Shown in pieces: positions 9,318 to 18,892 of a stretch of DNA of 64,000 nucleotides. The stretch comes from Paraescarpia echinospica (taxonomy: Eukaryota > Annelida > Polychaeta > Sabellida > Siboglinidae), in the NCBI GenBank assembly GCA_020002185.1, contig CM034541.1, positions 32,735,852 through 32,799,851 on the forward strand, given 5' to 3'. Both the position numbers and the translations under genes were made by a program. The notes under the pieces are model-generated. The model had not been told where the DNA came from and ran no database searches. It saw only the letters and a program-made list of their open reading frames with translations. The first letter of the stretch is position 1. Each line of letters starts with the position of its first letter.

Positions 9318-9776
9318 TTAATGAAATGGTTTTAGCCAATCGAATACGAGACAGTCATTGGCCACCCGATCGGTGCCGAATAGGCTCTGGAACGTCGTCA
9401 ACGGCATACCGCGACATCGGAGGAGGAGGTAGGCGACGCAATATTGTCCGCACACGTTAGAGGCGACGCTCTGCAGCCGCTTGTCGTTGTACGTCCACGC
9501 GTCGCCGCAGTTGCGGTGGAGGAACGCGCGGAAGTCGGCGTGCAGCGGCGGCAGACCGTACGAATCGAAGTACTCGCCTCGCCGGTCGACGTCCACCTAG
9601 ACGGCCACCCAGTGCTCCCCCGGCTCGCCGCCGTCGTCGGTGTTGCACACGAAGGCCGTCGGGTAAGTGGTGGTGGTTGTGGTGGTAAGTAGCGCGTCTT
9701 TAGGCACGACGCCGACGACGATACGTTTAGCGTACGCATCGCGTTCCAGGCGACGCATCAGTTCGAACGTACCCAT
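9318..9776 (-). pseudogene. Adenain-like cysteine protease of element 1 (one nonsense codon)
   Basis: Maturation protease of the adenovirus/Polinton (ULP1-like) family, which cleaves capsid proteins. ATG at 9776, only 2 nt after the major capsid stop. Visible features: His of GEHWVAV, an acidic position in the YFDSYG segment, and the nucleophile region NVCGQYCVAYLL, giving the His-(Asp/Glu)-Cys arrangement. An in-frame TAG at 9597-9599, right after the His motif, separates the His from the Cys half, so the copy is dead. The remaining frame is intact to TAA at 9318. Its homologue in element 2 lies at 15975-16426. Confidence 0.9.
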
Positions 9777-9778
9777 AG

Positions 9779-10959
9779 TTACCAGTCGTACACGACGTTC
9801 CGGTTCTTGTCGATCTCCAGCACCGTCTCGAATTCCGCGTACACGACGACGTTCACCGGTCGGGGTAGCGGCGTCCCGAAGTGCATTTCAGCGCCCACGG
9901 TCCCCTGACGCACGACGTTGAAATGGTGCAGCCGGCGCCGAAGTCCGTGCGCGATACGTCGTTTCCCTCGTCCTCGTACGCCTTTCCGGTGGCCGCGAAG
10001 AGATTCATGTAGCTTGGGACGTACCGGTTGTGCGGGAAGTCCGGTTGCTGCGGCTTGCTCGGCACCTGACGTCCGTCAACGACGAGCGTGAGGAAGTTTA
10101 TGTCGTTGTGCCGCGCGTCAAACGGATTTCTAGTGTAGTCTCCGTTATTGGCGACGTTGTCGATCATCATCAGGAACACGCGTTTCGGATTCGTACCCAT
10201 GTACAAGTTCTCGTGCGTATGCGATAGCGTACCCGCCGTTATCGAGAACGACTTGCAGTCGATGCGGCGCATCGGAAACTTAGCCGTTCCCAACGTCCAC
10301 GCTTTGATATGACCCATCTGGACGTCCGGGTTCAACTTCACTTTTCGCACGTGCAGGCAAATCGACTGCAGCACGAGGCGCCACCCCGGTACGGTTTAGC
10401 ATAAACGCGTCGACGTGCACGCGTCCCATCATCTCCACCTCGTCGCTATCGGCCGTCATGACGCGCCGCGCCTCGAACCCGGCGTTGTTGTTTCCGAGCG
10501 CGTCCATGTGTCCGGCGGTGTCTTTGTACAACAACGACCCCGTGAGATGCGACCGTTTCGCGTCGCAACCGTAACTCAGCAGAGTCACGAGGTAGGCCCG
10601 GTACGTTACGTATTGGTCGACGGCGTCACGAGCGTGCCGTTCAGCGACACGTCGATTTCACTGAACATCGAATGCAGGACATTGTTGACCGGGGCCACGT
10701 TGACCCCGGCCGCCATATTTGTACCGTCCCCCTGAACCACTTTGAAACGGACGCACACTTGAAGGCTCGCCAGGTCCGTATAGTCTTTGCCCGAGCCCGG
10801 GATGAGGAACTCGATAGGGCCGCCGGCGTCGAGAGCCGTCAGCGGCTGGTAGACGGTCCACTGACAGCTCTCGACGCTCGTCTGCGTCACCGACCCGCTG
10901 AACAGGTCCAGTTCGGCCTTCACGCCCTCGCACGATGCGCCATTCACGAACGCCATCAT
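9779..10959 (-). pseudogene. Major capsid protein of element 1 (double jelly-roll type, frameshifted)
   Basis: Polinton major capsid protein, recognisable from its N-terminus (MAFVNGASCEGVKAELDLFS) and segments PIEFLIPGSGKDYTDL, YKDTAGHMDA and INFLTLVVDG. Members of this family are often annotated in animal genomes as F54H12.2-like. The start is one of two adjacent ATGs (10959 or 10956); element 2 starts with MAFV, favouring 10956. The gene is split over at least three frames: breaks near 10600, near 10380-10395 and near 9920. The final residues (FETVLEIDKNRNVVYDW) sit in a third frame just before the TAA at 9779. It lies between the pX-like gene and the protease, the standard late-cluster order. 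Confidence 0.9.
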
Positions 10960-11035
10960 TAGTCGTCGAATATGTCGTTCGTTCGACGCCGTCTCTTCCG
11001 CTTACTGACGGTCGTCGCCGCTAGGCGCGGTCTCT

Positions 11036-11364
11036 TTATGGAGGCGCCGCGCGGCGCTGCTTCGTTTTTTTCCTCTTCGTCGGCGGCGGTTGCGACGGCG
11101 AATTCAATAGGCCGTCGAGAAGATCGACGCCGGCCTCCTTAGCGCGTCTTTTTATCGACAGTTTCAGATTGCCGCCGGTGTTGAGTGCACGTTTTCCCAA
11201 CGCCAACGCGCCTCTCTTGATAAGCGTCATGGCGCTTCGAAACAGGCTCCCGAAGAGATTGCCCAGACCGTGTCCTCGTTGCCCCGTCCACCGACGAAGA
11301 CCGGCAGCTGACCGCCGACCTATCGAACGCAGTAGTCCTCGTACGGGTTCTTCGTCGTCGGCAT
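11036..11364 (-). pseudogene. pVI/pX-like small basic minor capsid protein of element 1
   Basis: Small basic protein with an N-terminal YEDYCVR...GQLPVFVG motif, a glycine/hydrophobic helix (in a shifted frame) and a C-terminal Lys/Arg-rich tail (PPTKRKKTKQRRAAPP). The same layout (YEDYYVR, GLPVFVG, GHGLGSLFGG, MPLIKRGA) occurs in element 2 at 17699-18115. It resembles adenovirus core/cement proteins pVI and pX, which bind capsid or DNA; this link is by architecture only. ATG at 11364, five bases after the penton stop. Broken by TAG at 11320-11322 (element 2 has Gln there, so probably CAG to TAG) and a frameshift near 11295. The C-terminal 64 codons from 11230 are open. Confidence 0.75.
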
Positions 11365-11369
11365 CGTCG

Positions 11370-12242
11370 TTAAAACAATTTCGATTTACAGCGTCTGATG
11401 TGAAGCGTCGTCACTAGCTTTCCCTGCTCGAATGGTATCGGTGTACCGAGATCGTCTCTTATATCGACCTCGATCGAATCGAATTGATGACGCAGCAGCT
11501 TCACGAATTGGACGCGGTCGAACGTTTCCGAAATAATGCTGCCGTTCGTACCGTAGACGGCGATGTTGCGAAGGAGCGTCGCGTACATGTCACCGACGAC
11601 GCGCGGTTCCACGAGAACCGTGTTCACGTACAGGGTGTCGACGCCCGCCTTTATATCCACCGTATTGTGTCCTTCGTACGCGTACGTGTACGCGACGGGT
11701 ATGGTGTCGATGACGACTGCAGGCGCGGCGCCCATCATCGGGGCACTCCTGATCATGTTGCTATGGAAACCTAGTACGTCCTTCAGACGGCTCGTATGAG
11801 GTATGATAAATTCGACACCCGGCGACATATGTAGCGTCATTCGGTTAGAGACGTCGCTGAACTCTAGGCGCGCCTTGACCTAATCGGTGCTCAATTTCTG
11901 TAGCGCCGCGTTGATCTGGTGCATCAACGTGTAAACGCTGTTGTAGAAACCGTGAGCAATCGTGCCCTGTCGGTATAGCAGGATGGTGGTGCCGATTTCG
12001 TCTATGTACGTGTAAGTACCCGGATCGCCCGTCGCGCAAGTCAGGAAGAAGTAGGCGTCCTTCTCTCTCACGTTGTACCACGTGTGCGGATACTGTAGCG
12101 TCACCAGTCCGCATTCCCACTCCCCCGACAGGTCGAAACGTCGCGGCAGCGTCGTGATGTAGTGCGTCAACGTATTTTCGGGGTGACGCTTCATAGACGC
12201 GTTGCTCGGTAGCGTCAGGTAAAAGTCAGACGAGACCCCCAT
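11370..12242 (-). pseudogene. Penton-like minor capsid protein of element 1 (one nonsense codon)
   Basis: Starts at ATG 12242 (MGVSSDFYLTLPSNASM), a highly conserved Polinton start, followed by FDLSGEWECGLVTLQYPHTWYN. This is the presumed single-jelly-roll vertex protein paired with the double-jelly-roll capsid protein. An in-frame TAG at about 11880-11882 splits an N-terminal portion from a second conserved part (ARLEFSDVSNRMTLHMSPG ... VEPRVVGD ... VEVDIRDD-like ... RCKSKLF). Otherwise the frame is continuous, about 290 codons. The start overlaps the end of the upstream membrane-protein gene by 17 nt, an arrangement also found in element 2. Confidence 0.85.
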
Positions 12243-12570
12243 CGTTTTGTCGTCGTCGTCGACCGCCAACACTCATAGACGGACTCGGGAGCAGGTAACC
12301 GAGACAGCTGCTCAACAGCGCCGTCCACAGGTTGGAATCGCCTTGACCTCTCGTCAGATTGTATATACTAACGGCGATGACGAAGTATAGGACGACGACC
12401 TGACAGAGGAATACGATTTCGGTCTTAGGGCATTCGTTGCCGCAGATTTGCCATGGAACGGGTTCGTGGACGGTGGCGGTGGTGGTGGTAGCGTCGACGG
12501 AGTCGTCCGTGTTGGTAGGTTCGCCCGAAGCGGTAGTATCATCGCCGAGCCTCGTCGCCTCGTCGATCAT
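12226..12570 (-). CDS. Conserved Polinton membrane protein (element 1), intact
   Basis: 114 codons from ATG 12570. An acidic/Thr-rich N-terminal segment is followed by CGNECPKTEIVFLCQ, a hydrophobic stretch (VVVLYFVIAVSIYNLT) and a second hydrophobic motif (NLWTALLSSCLGYLLPSPSM). The element 2 copy (18882-19154) keeps the SIYNLT and LWTALLSSCLGYLLP motifs almost unchanged although the two elements are otherwise divergent, which suggests strong constraint while both were active. Function unknown; a virion-membrane or host-membrane role is inference. It is one of the few genes in element 1 without a visible lesion. A TATAAG motif lies about 40 bp upstream (12608-12613). Confidence 0.75.
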   Translation of the reverse strand: MIDEATRLGDDTTASGEPTNTDDSVDATTTTATVHEPVPWQICGNECPKTEIVFLCQVVVLYFVIAVSIYNLTRGQGDSNLWTALLSSCLGYLLPSPSMSVGGRRRRQNDGGLV

Positions 12571-12607
12571 CGTCGCGCCACTGCGGTCTGTCGATATAGC
12601 AGGGGCC

Positions 12608-12613
12608 CTTATA
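12608..12613 (-). promoter_or_regulatory. TATAAG promoter motif before the membrane protein gene
   Basis: On the minus strand TATAAGGG lies 38 nt upstream of the ATG at 12570, the same distance and motif as before the ATPase and the small basic protein genes. Confidence 0.4.
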
Positions 12614-12717
12614 CAAGAACGAAAATCCGCTGCATAACCCCGCCTCGTGCAGCCGCCAGCACCCCTCGTGACGAGTCCAACAAGTCATTCTCATCTCCGC
12701 CGCCGAGCTAGTAGTCT

Positions 12718-13858
12718 TTATAGTTCCACGAGCGACTCGGCGTCGATCCAGCTGTTGAAGGAGGCCAGATAACCGCTCCATTTTACGAGTGCCTCCGGAC
12801 CGCCGCCGCGACGACGACGACGCTGTAGAACCGCCTCCACGCGATACAGTTTGTCTTTCGGAACGACTACTCGTTGTAGTTCCGGTTCGTAGAAGGCGCC
12901 CTCTACCGGCGTCCCGGTGTCGTCCTTCAGGCGATAAACGGGCGGCTCGGACGGGTGCGCCTCTACGACGGTGAAGAGCTCCTCGCTCCAGTTAGCCATG
13001 TATCCTTTTTTGAATTGACCCCTCGTCTTGCTGATACGTACGCGATCTCCCTCGCGCAGTTTCAGTTTTTCCGTTGGCCGCAGCCGACGTTGCCGTACAA
13101 TCGTTGCCATACGGTCTCCTGATTCGTCGCGTCGACACTCGCCGGCGTCCTACCGATGCTTCGGTGGTAGGTGTTGTTGTGCGATCGCACGAAATCCAGC
13201 AACGCCTTTACGTAGCGCAGCGTCTCGTGTTTCGTAAAATAGCGCCACATACGCGTCTTCAAAGTCCGATTAAACCGTTCCACGACGCTCGCTTTAGTCT
13301 CCTCGTTATGCGTCACGAAATGATGAACGCCGCGACTCTTTAGGAACGTTTGCAGGGGCCGGTTCAGAAACTCGGTCCCCTTATCGGTCTGCAGCGCGTT
13401 CGGCGTCTCGCCGCCGCCGCTCAGCAGGCGCTCGAAGGCCGCGACGAGCGACGGGCCGGACTTACTCTTCAACGGAACGCACCACGCCCGCTTCGAAAAC
13501 ACGTCGATGACCGTCAATAGGAATGTTATACCGTCGTTGTGCGTTTTCAGCCTAGTCAAGTCGACCAGATCGGCTTGCCACTGCTGGTTTCGACCGCCCA
13601 CGATGACGCGACGTCGTTTGAAATGTCGTTTAACCGGTTTGTGTAGGGTATAGGCGTCCTGCGATGCTAGCCACCTCTCGACGGCCGGTCGTCGGAGATC
13701 GACGCCCGGTGCAACCCATCGACGCCTCCGTAACTTCCCACCCGTTTCGGATCGAAGTAGACGCTATTCAGTTCGTCGTCGTCGTTGTCGTTTCGTTGCT
13801 GTCGAGTCGTTGTTGGATTTCGTTTTGGCCGACGACGACGACTCCACCAGGACACCAT
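12718..13858 (-). pseudogene. Polinton integrase with chromodomain (element 1, frameshifted)
   Basis: Retroviral-type DDE integrase. From the N-terminus: an N-terminal region (SVYFDPKRVGSYGG, 13.73-13.77 kb), then in another frame LASQDAYTLHKPVKRHFKRR, then the catalytic core with Asp in QADLVDL, Asp in LQTDKGTEF and Glu in KASVVERFNRT, all intact. After a third frame change (about 13085) come an SH3-like segment (GDRVRISKTRGQFKKGYMANW) and a C-terminal chromodomain (ALVKWSGYLASFNSWIDAESL), which in related elements can guide chromatin targeting. Frameshifts near 13660 and 13085 make it non-functional. ATG at 13858 is a plausible start but uncertain because the N-terminus overlaps another small ORF. 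Element 2 keeps only the 3' part. Confidence 0.9.
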
Positions 13859-13974
13859 GGCAACGACGACGACGACGACCACAAATGAACGACGATTATT
13901 ATACACGTATAGAGAGCGATAACCGCGATGGTTAAGCTGACAACGATGGCCGTTATCGTTCGTCGTGACGGCAT
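13768..13974 (-). CDS. Small single-span membrane protein overlapping the integrase N-terminus
   Basis: 68 codons from ATG 13974. A short basic start (MPSRRT) is followed by one clear hydrophobic segment (AIVVSLTIAVIALYTCIIIV), then a Ser/Thr-rich, polar tail. It sits directly after the GSN protein stop (13980) and overlaps the integrase N-terminal region in another frame. Not recognised as a named family; the clean transmembrane segment and its exact place in the gene string are the support. The repeated codons nearby could produce such an ORF by chance, so confidence is modest. Confidence 0.4.
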   Translation of the reverse strand: MPSRRTITAIVVSLTIAVIALYTCIIIVVHLWSSSSSLPWCPGGVVVVGQNEIQQRLDSNETTTTTTN

Positions 13975-13979
13975 CGTCG

Positions 13980-14456
13980 TCACCACGCGTCCCACACCAA
14001 TGCGTCAGCGGGGGATCGTTGTCTCTTTTTAGCGTCACGTCGTCTCCGCGCCGGCGTCGCTGGTGAACTAGCCGACGGCGGCATCGTCGCCGCCTCTTCT
14101 AGTAGCCGCTTCTGCCGCCGCTCCATGTACGCCCGATAGCGCGGGTTGCCTACGAATTCCATAGTGATATTCATACCCTTCATGCGCAACCCGAACTCTT
14201 TCCACCCTACGGGCGCTGTCGTCTTCGTTCTCGTTCGCATGAGATCGTTCACTAAATCGACCATGTTACTCCCCGCGATCGTTTCACCGGCGTTTACGAA
14301 TTCGCCGCGGTCGTTCCATCGACACAACGGATCGGCTTTCATTTTCGCGATAAGCAGACCCGTCTTCCCTTTCAGAGTTTTCGGCATGCTGGCTATGATT
14401 TCGCGCTCTACGGCCTCCGACGATGGTGGGGCCGCCGCCGCTGCCGCCACAGGCGT

Positions 14457-14495
<39 letters not shown>

Positions 14496-14747
14496 TCTGA
14501 CCACCGACACGCGTACCGGTTGCGCCGCTCGAGCCGCCTCTATCGTGTTGTAGCGGCTCAGCAGTTGATTGTACGACGCCACCTTATCGCGTTCGGATAA
14601 ATTCGACCGTTCTAGAATGTCCTTCATGTCGCTGTCCAGACTACTCAGCACACGTGATCGGGGCGTGCTCGGCGGCTGATCGATAATTGGCAGGAGGCTT
14701 TCCACCAATCGCTGGTCGACCAACGCCATCTTCTTTGCGTACTGCAT
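13980..14747 (-). CDS. Conserved Polinton protein of unknown function with GSN motif, intact
   Basis: About 255 codons from ATG 14747 (MQYAKKMALVDQRLVESL). The N-terminal third contains a YNQLLSRYN motif; then a poly-Gly (about 12 Gly) and Ala-rich linker, a conserved core with SMPKTLKGKTGLLIAKMK and GETIAGSNMVDLVNDLMR, then GWKEFGLRMKGMN, and a basic C-terminus. I know the core (GSN..DL, followed by a short F..L...N segment) from Polinton gene sets, where its role is not established. It lies between the small hydrophobic protein and the integrase, 3 nt after the upstream stop. No lesion visible, unlike most neighbours. The GC-rich poly-Gly tract could be a repeat expansion. Confidence 0.65.
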
Positions 14748-14750
14748 CAA

Positions 14751-15152
14751 TCACCCGCTGCCGATCACCTCTCTGAGCAGCGGGAGGAGAACGGTGCTCG
14801 CTAACGGCGCTAGCAGGGCCGTCAGAAAACCACCCGCACCCTTTTGCAAGACGACTCTCTTCTGCTTAACCGGAACTTGTTTGTCGGCAAGTTTACGCAG
14901 GTGATTCCTGTATTTCGCCAACACGCTTTTCTGCTTCGGCGACAACTTCACGTTCCCTTTCAGAATGTTGTACGCGCAATCGCACAGACTATAAATGAGA
15001 CCGGCGTCCGCATGGCCGATGACGTCTTTTCGCAGATCGATGTTCCGCCTATGCCTCTACAACAGCTGCAGGGCGAAAATGTGTCTCTTCACTCGGTTCG
15101 TCGGTCCCGCCACCTTCGGTCGTCGCTTCGCTACCACCGCGCGTCCCGTCAT
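14751..15152 (-). pseudogene. Small basic/hydrophobic Polinton protein (element 1, one nonsense codon)
   Basis: About 133 codons from ATG 15152. Basic N-terminus (AKRRPKVAG, RVKRHIFALQLL), an in-frame TAG at 15057-15059, then GLIYSLCDCAYNILKGNV, LRKLADKQVPVKQKRV and a hydrophobic C-terminal helix (GAGGFLTALLAPLASTVLLP). The pattern of conserved Cys residues, NILKGN and a C-terminal hydrophobic helix is one I associate with a small protein always encoded near the GSN gene in Polintons; it may be a membrane-lytic or core component like adenovirus pVI, which is inference. A TATAAG motif lies 38 nt upstream (15190-15195). Confidence 0.6.
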
Positions 15153-15189
15153 AGCGACTAATAAGCGTACGCGGACACGTCCCTCTCTT

Positions 15190-15195
15190 CTTATA
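15190..15195 (-). promoter_or_regulatory. TATAAG promoter motif before the small basic protein gene
   Basis: TATAAG on the minus strand about 38 nt before the ATG at 15152. Confidence 0.4.
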
Positions 15196-15343
15196 GACTG
15201 CCGCCGCCGCCGCCGCCACTCTTCCGTACGTAGACGTATTGAAGGCGATCGTCCGGAAATATGCACGAACGCAGGCGTATGTCCTCTTCCGTTTCCTGTT
15301 TCAGATCCACGAAGAGATAGCCGTACGCCGCCGACGTCGCGTC

Positions 15344-15835
15344 TTAGAAAGCCACTATCATGTAGTTGACCTTTCCCGGGTACATCAGTTTCGCTAGGTG
15401 ACCTACTTGACCGGCGTCTCGGGGGCTCTTGAATAGCACTATGTATTGGGCGTTCAGGCTGATTGTACGGTTTTCTTTTCCTTTCGGAAACATGTTCTGC
15501 TGCAGTTGTACGACCGACGTATTACAATGATGACTTTTTTTAGTAAATAGTACCGTCACCCAGCTATCAGTCTCCTCCATGACGTCGTCGAGTACTAGAA
15601 GCGTCCTCGTTTTACCGTCTAAACGTTTCGGATCCGGCAGGCCGTCTACGAACTCTATTTTCGAAGACATAGACGCGTAGCTGGTCTGCCACTGCCCGTA
15701 GCACCACAGAATTTTCTCGGGCGGCGGATCGATCATAGCGTGCCGTATCAGATGGTCGACGAACGTCGTCTAACCGCACCCCGTAGGACCGGCTACTATT
15801 CATGTAAAAGGATGCTTTAACGGCGGTCCGCCCAT
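15344..15835 (-). pseudogene. FtsK/HerA-type packaging ATPase (A32-like) of element 1, Walker A lysine replaced by a stop
   Basis: Genome-packaging ATPase of the Polinton morphogenesis module. ATG at 15835 (MGGPPLKHPF). Two in-frame stops fall at the P-loop: a TGA just before IVAGPTGCG, and a TAG exactly at the position of the Walker A lysine (IVAGPTGCG, stop, TTFVDHLI, near 15771-15773). Downstream from about 15735 the frame is intact with the Walker B strand TRTLLVLDDVMEE, the SHHCNTSVVQLQQNMFPKG segment and SLNAQYIVLFKSPRDAGQVG, all typical of this family, ending at TAA 15344. It is the first gene of the minus-strand late set, with TATAAG 35 nt upstream. Element 2 has no ATPase in this window. 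Confidence 0.88.
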
Positions 15836-15869
15836 TTTCAACGACTGTGCGAACACTTTCTTACGCGTC

Positions 15870-15875
15870 CTTATA
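15870..15875 (-). promoter_or_regulatory. TATAAG promoter motif before the ATPase
   Basis: TATAAG on the minus strand, 35-40 nt before the ATPase ATG (15835). Confidence 0.45.
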
Positions 15876-15974
15876 AGCGTCGCGCACCTCCATCAACAGT
15901 TTATATGGTGTCGACTTTTTTATTGCTTAATTAAGGTATTACAAGAACGTGCATGCCAACATTACATGCACACA
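15876..15974. other. Junction between Polinton element 1 and element 2
   Basis: Within about 100 bp the sequence passes from the promoter of the element 1 ATPase to the 3' end of the element 2 protease. On the minus strand an AATAAA (15919-15924) lies about 50 nt after the element 2 protease stop. No terminal inverted repeat or obvious target duplication is visible, so element 1 has lost its right end here and element 2 its polymerase side. Confidence 0.6.
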
Positions 15975-16426
15975 TTACATGGCACTCTTAACAAAATCGA
16001 AAACACGACAGTCATTGTTCACTAAATCGTTCCCGAAAGTGTTCACAAACGTCTTCGTGGGTACACCTCGACTTCGGTGCAACAAGTACACGACACAGTA
16101 TTGTCCACACACGTTAGACAGCGGGCTTTGAAGCGTTCTCTTGTTGAAAGTCCAAGTCACGCAGTTGCTCTGTAGAAAATCCACGAATTCGACGTGTCGA
16201 GGTGGCAAACCGTAGGATTCGAAGTATTCTCCACGTCCGTCTTTTGGAATAAACATGCAGATCCAATGTTGACCCGGTTCATCGCTCGAATGAGTGTTGC
16301 ACACGAAAGCTGCCGGTAGGTCGTCATAGGAGTAGTGGGTAACCCGTCTCTAGGTAGTACGCCTCGAACAACGGTCCTAGTGTAATCATCCGCCGCAAGG
16401 AGTCTTTCTATCTGTGCCGTATCCAT
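15975..16426 (-). pseudogene. Adenain-like cysteine protease of element 2 (frameshifted)
   Basis: ATG at 16426 overlaps the capsid stop (TGATG). The N-terminal part (MDTAQIERLLAADDYTRTVV) reads in one frame to about 16315; the catalytic part continues in another, with His in GQHWICM, YFESYGLPP and the nucleophile segment NVCGQYCVVYLL, to a stop at 15975. Strong similarity to the element 1 protease around these motifs with many substitutions elsewhere. Without the polymerase next to it, this is the left end of what remains of element 2. One frameshift makes it non-functional. Confidence 0.88.
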
Positions 16427-17696
16427 CAGTAATCGTAGACGACGTTTCTGTTGCGGTCAATCTCCAAAACCGTCTCGAATACTCCGTAGACGACGACGTT
16501 GATCGTTTGGTCGAGAGGTTGAGAGTGCATCTCGACTCGTAGGTTGCCTTTATGTACCAAATTGAAATGTGGACCGTCACAACAATCTGGTGTGATGTCA
16601 AACGCAAACAGGGTGTATCCTTTGCCAAATTCGTCCCGACTGATGTTGTTTCCCTCGGCTTGAAACATCTTTCCCGTTCCAGCAAATAGATTACTGTAAC
16701 TTCTCACGTAGGAACCATCGTTGAAATTAGGCTGGCGTGGTTTAGCCGGAACCTGTTGCCCGTCGACGTACAATGCAAGAAAGTTCAAGTTGTTGTGCTT
16801 TACGTGGAAGGGTTTCTTGGCGAATGTTCCATTGTAAGCGTAGTTGTCTACACAACACAATACTATTCTCTTGGGTAAGACAACCAAATAAACGTTTTCG
16901 TGAGTGTGCAACATGGCACCTCGCGGTATGGAAAATACCTTGCAATCGACTCTTCGCAACGGATACTTGGCCTTTCCCTTTTGTAGCGCTTTGATGTGAC
17001 CCATCTGTACTGCAGGATTCAGTTTGGCTTTTCGTGCAAACTAAATTGCTTCGACTATGCGTACCTTGTAATCGGCATTGTCACCACCAGCAGCCATGAG
17101 TGCAAAAGCATCCTTGCTCTGTACTAGTCGAATTTTCACGTCGACGTCGTTCAATAGATAGCGGTCTTGGAAGAAAAGGTCGACGTGTAGACGACCCATC
17201 ATGTCAACGATTCGACTACGGGTAATATAGGTCTTTCTTTTTTGCAGACCCTTGTTTGCGTCGTCGGTGGCATCCATGTGTCCAGCCGTGTCTTTGTACC
17301 ACAAAGCAGTAGTCAGTTGACTCTTCTTCGCTTCTGCTCCGTGACTCAGGATAGGTATTCGTTGAAGGTTTGACGAGGGTACCGCTCAAAGACACGTCGA
17401 CTTGACTAAACAGAGAATGCATCTAGTTGTTTACTGGTCCAACAGGTGCGGCTTGATCGATGTCGTCCCCGTTTTCTTTGACTACACGTGCTCGCACCAA
17501 CAGGTAAGTATTGGCCACGTCCATATAATCGTCTCCCGATCCAGGCAATACGAATTCGATAGGACCACCCTTACCTATCGAGGCGACAGGCCGATGCTCG
17601 ACCCATTGTGCGTGTTCGATACTCGTTTGTGTGTAAACTAAACAGATCCAATTCGCTTTTGACTCCCTCACACGACAACTGGTGGACAAAAGCCAT
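16426..17696 (-). pseudogene. Major capsid protein of element 2 (nonsense codons and frameshifts)
   Basis: Double-jelly-roll Polinton capsid protein. Starts at ATG 17696 with the conserved MAFV, then a frameshift near 17640, followed by HAQWVEHRPVASIGKGGPIE. In-frame TAG at about 17420-17422, a frame change near 17350, then WYKDTAGHMDATDD, an in-frame TAG near 17041, NPAVQMGHIKALQKGKAKYP and LNFLALYVDGQQVPAKP, ending VYDY before TGA at 16426-16428. Collinear over its full length with the element 1 gene but clearly diverged and lower in GC, so the two are separate lineages, not a recent duplication. Confidence 0.9.
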
Positions 17697-17698
17697 GT

Positions 17699-18115
17699 CT
17701 AGCCGAATATGTCGTCTCGACGCGTCTTCTGTCGTCTGCGTCTCTTGGCGACACTGGCTAGGGTTCTCGTCGGCTTGCGTTTTGTAGCGCGAGGAGCGTT
17801 GCGTATGCCCGGAGGCCCACTGCTTCCCAACATTCTACTGATCATGTCCTTTCCTGTTTCTTTCACACGCCTCTTTGCAGATTCTTTAATGCTCTGTCCA
17901 GACAACACGTCGCCGGCCACACCCAAACCTGTCTTTAACGCTCCTTTTCCCTAAGCGAGTGCGCCTCTTTTTATGAGTGGCATAGCACTTCGAATGAGGC
18001 CACCGAACAAACTACCTAGACCGTGACCTCGTTGCACTCATGCCCCAACAAACACGGGCAATCCGTCGCCGACTTGTCTGACGTAGTAGTCTTCGTAGAA
18101 ATGATTACGACTCAT
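17699..18115 (-). pseudogene. pVI/pX-like small basic protein of element 2
   Basis: ATG at 18115 overlaps the penton stop (ATGA). Motifs: YEDYYVRQVGDGLPVFVG, an in-frame TGA, GHGLGSLFGGLIRSAMPLIK, an in-frame TAG soon after (about 17955), then a helix (SIKESAKRRVKETGKDMI) and a basic tail (KRKPTR...KRRRRQKTRR). It shows the uninterrupted layout that the element 1 copy has lost to a frameshift. The glycine-rich amphipathic helix plus basic tail is what suggests kinship to adenovirus pVI/pX minor proteins; the match is architectural. Confidence 0.7.
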
Positions 18116-18892
18116 GTTTCAAAAAATGATGGTTTGCGTCGTCGAAAGTGAAGTGTTGCCGTCACTCTACCTCGCTCGAATGGTACGCGACGTCCCGTGT
18201 CGTCTCTTATATTGATCTCGATGGTCGTAAATTCTTTGTGCAAGACGGGAACGTATTGTACATTGTCAAAACTTTTTGACACCACGTCTCCGTGTTTTCC
18301 TTCTATGGGTACAACCCTCAACATAGGGACGACGGTATCCCCGACCACAGGTGGTTCCACAATGTCGGTGTAGACGTACAGCGAGTAAAAACCCTGCGCC
18401 ATATCTACCACAGATTCGGCTTTTTTAACGTAATAGTAATCTGGTCCTTCTTCTTCGGGTGTGGTGTAAATAGCCTGGCTTAAACCTAGCAAACTCTGAA
18501 GTTTCAACGAGTACACTGAGAATGAGATGTTTTCTACCATATGTATCATCACTTGTTGTGTGATGTCACTGCAGCTCAGTTTTATTTACTTTTCTTTTAT
18601 CGGTGACTTTATGATTCTGTTGATTGCACGAATGAGCGCTTGGGGACTACCGTAGTGGCCTGCCTCGATATTCACCACATAAGGCGTACCATCGACATTC
18701 ACGGCAAAATAAGTGTCCTCTTCTCTCACGTTGAACCAACTGTGCGGATATTGAATTTCCACCAGTCCGCACTCCCACTGACTGACTAAACTGATGCATT
18801 GCGGTAAAGCGGTAAAAGTGGGTCAACGTGTTGTCGGGATTTAACTCCATAGACGCGTTGCTAGGCAATGTCAGGTAAAAATCAGACGACAT
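18112..18892 (-). pseudogene. Penton-like minor capsid protein of element 2 (frameshifted)
   Basis: ATG at 18892 (MSSDFYLTLPSNASM), overlapping the membrane-protein stop by 11 nt. The frame is lost after about 20-25 residues (near 18815); the middle (LVEIQYPHSWFNV-type segment, 18730-18770) is in another frame. The second half from about 18552 is open: VENISFSVYSLKLQSLLGL, VEPPVVGDTVVP, TIEINIRDDTGRRVPFERG and a basic end, with TGA at 18112-18114. Collinear with 11370-12242 of element 1. Confidence 0.82.

Noticed and set aside
16386..16945. Minus-strand ORFs overlapping the element 2 capsid gene (16386-16685, 16742-16945)
   Set aside because: Shadow frames of the capsid gene, whose motifs are in the 16426-17004 frame.
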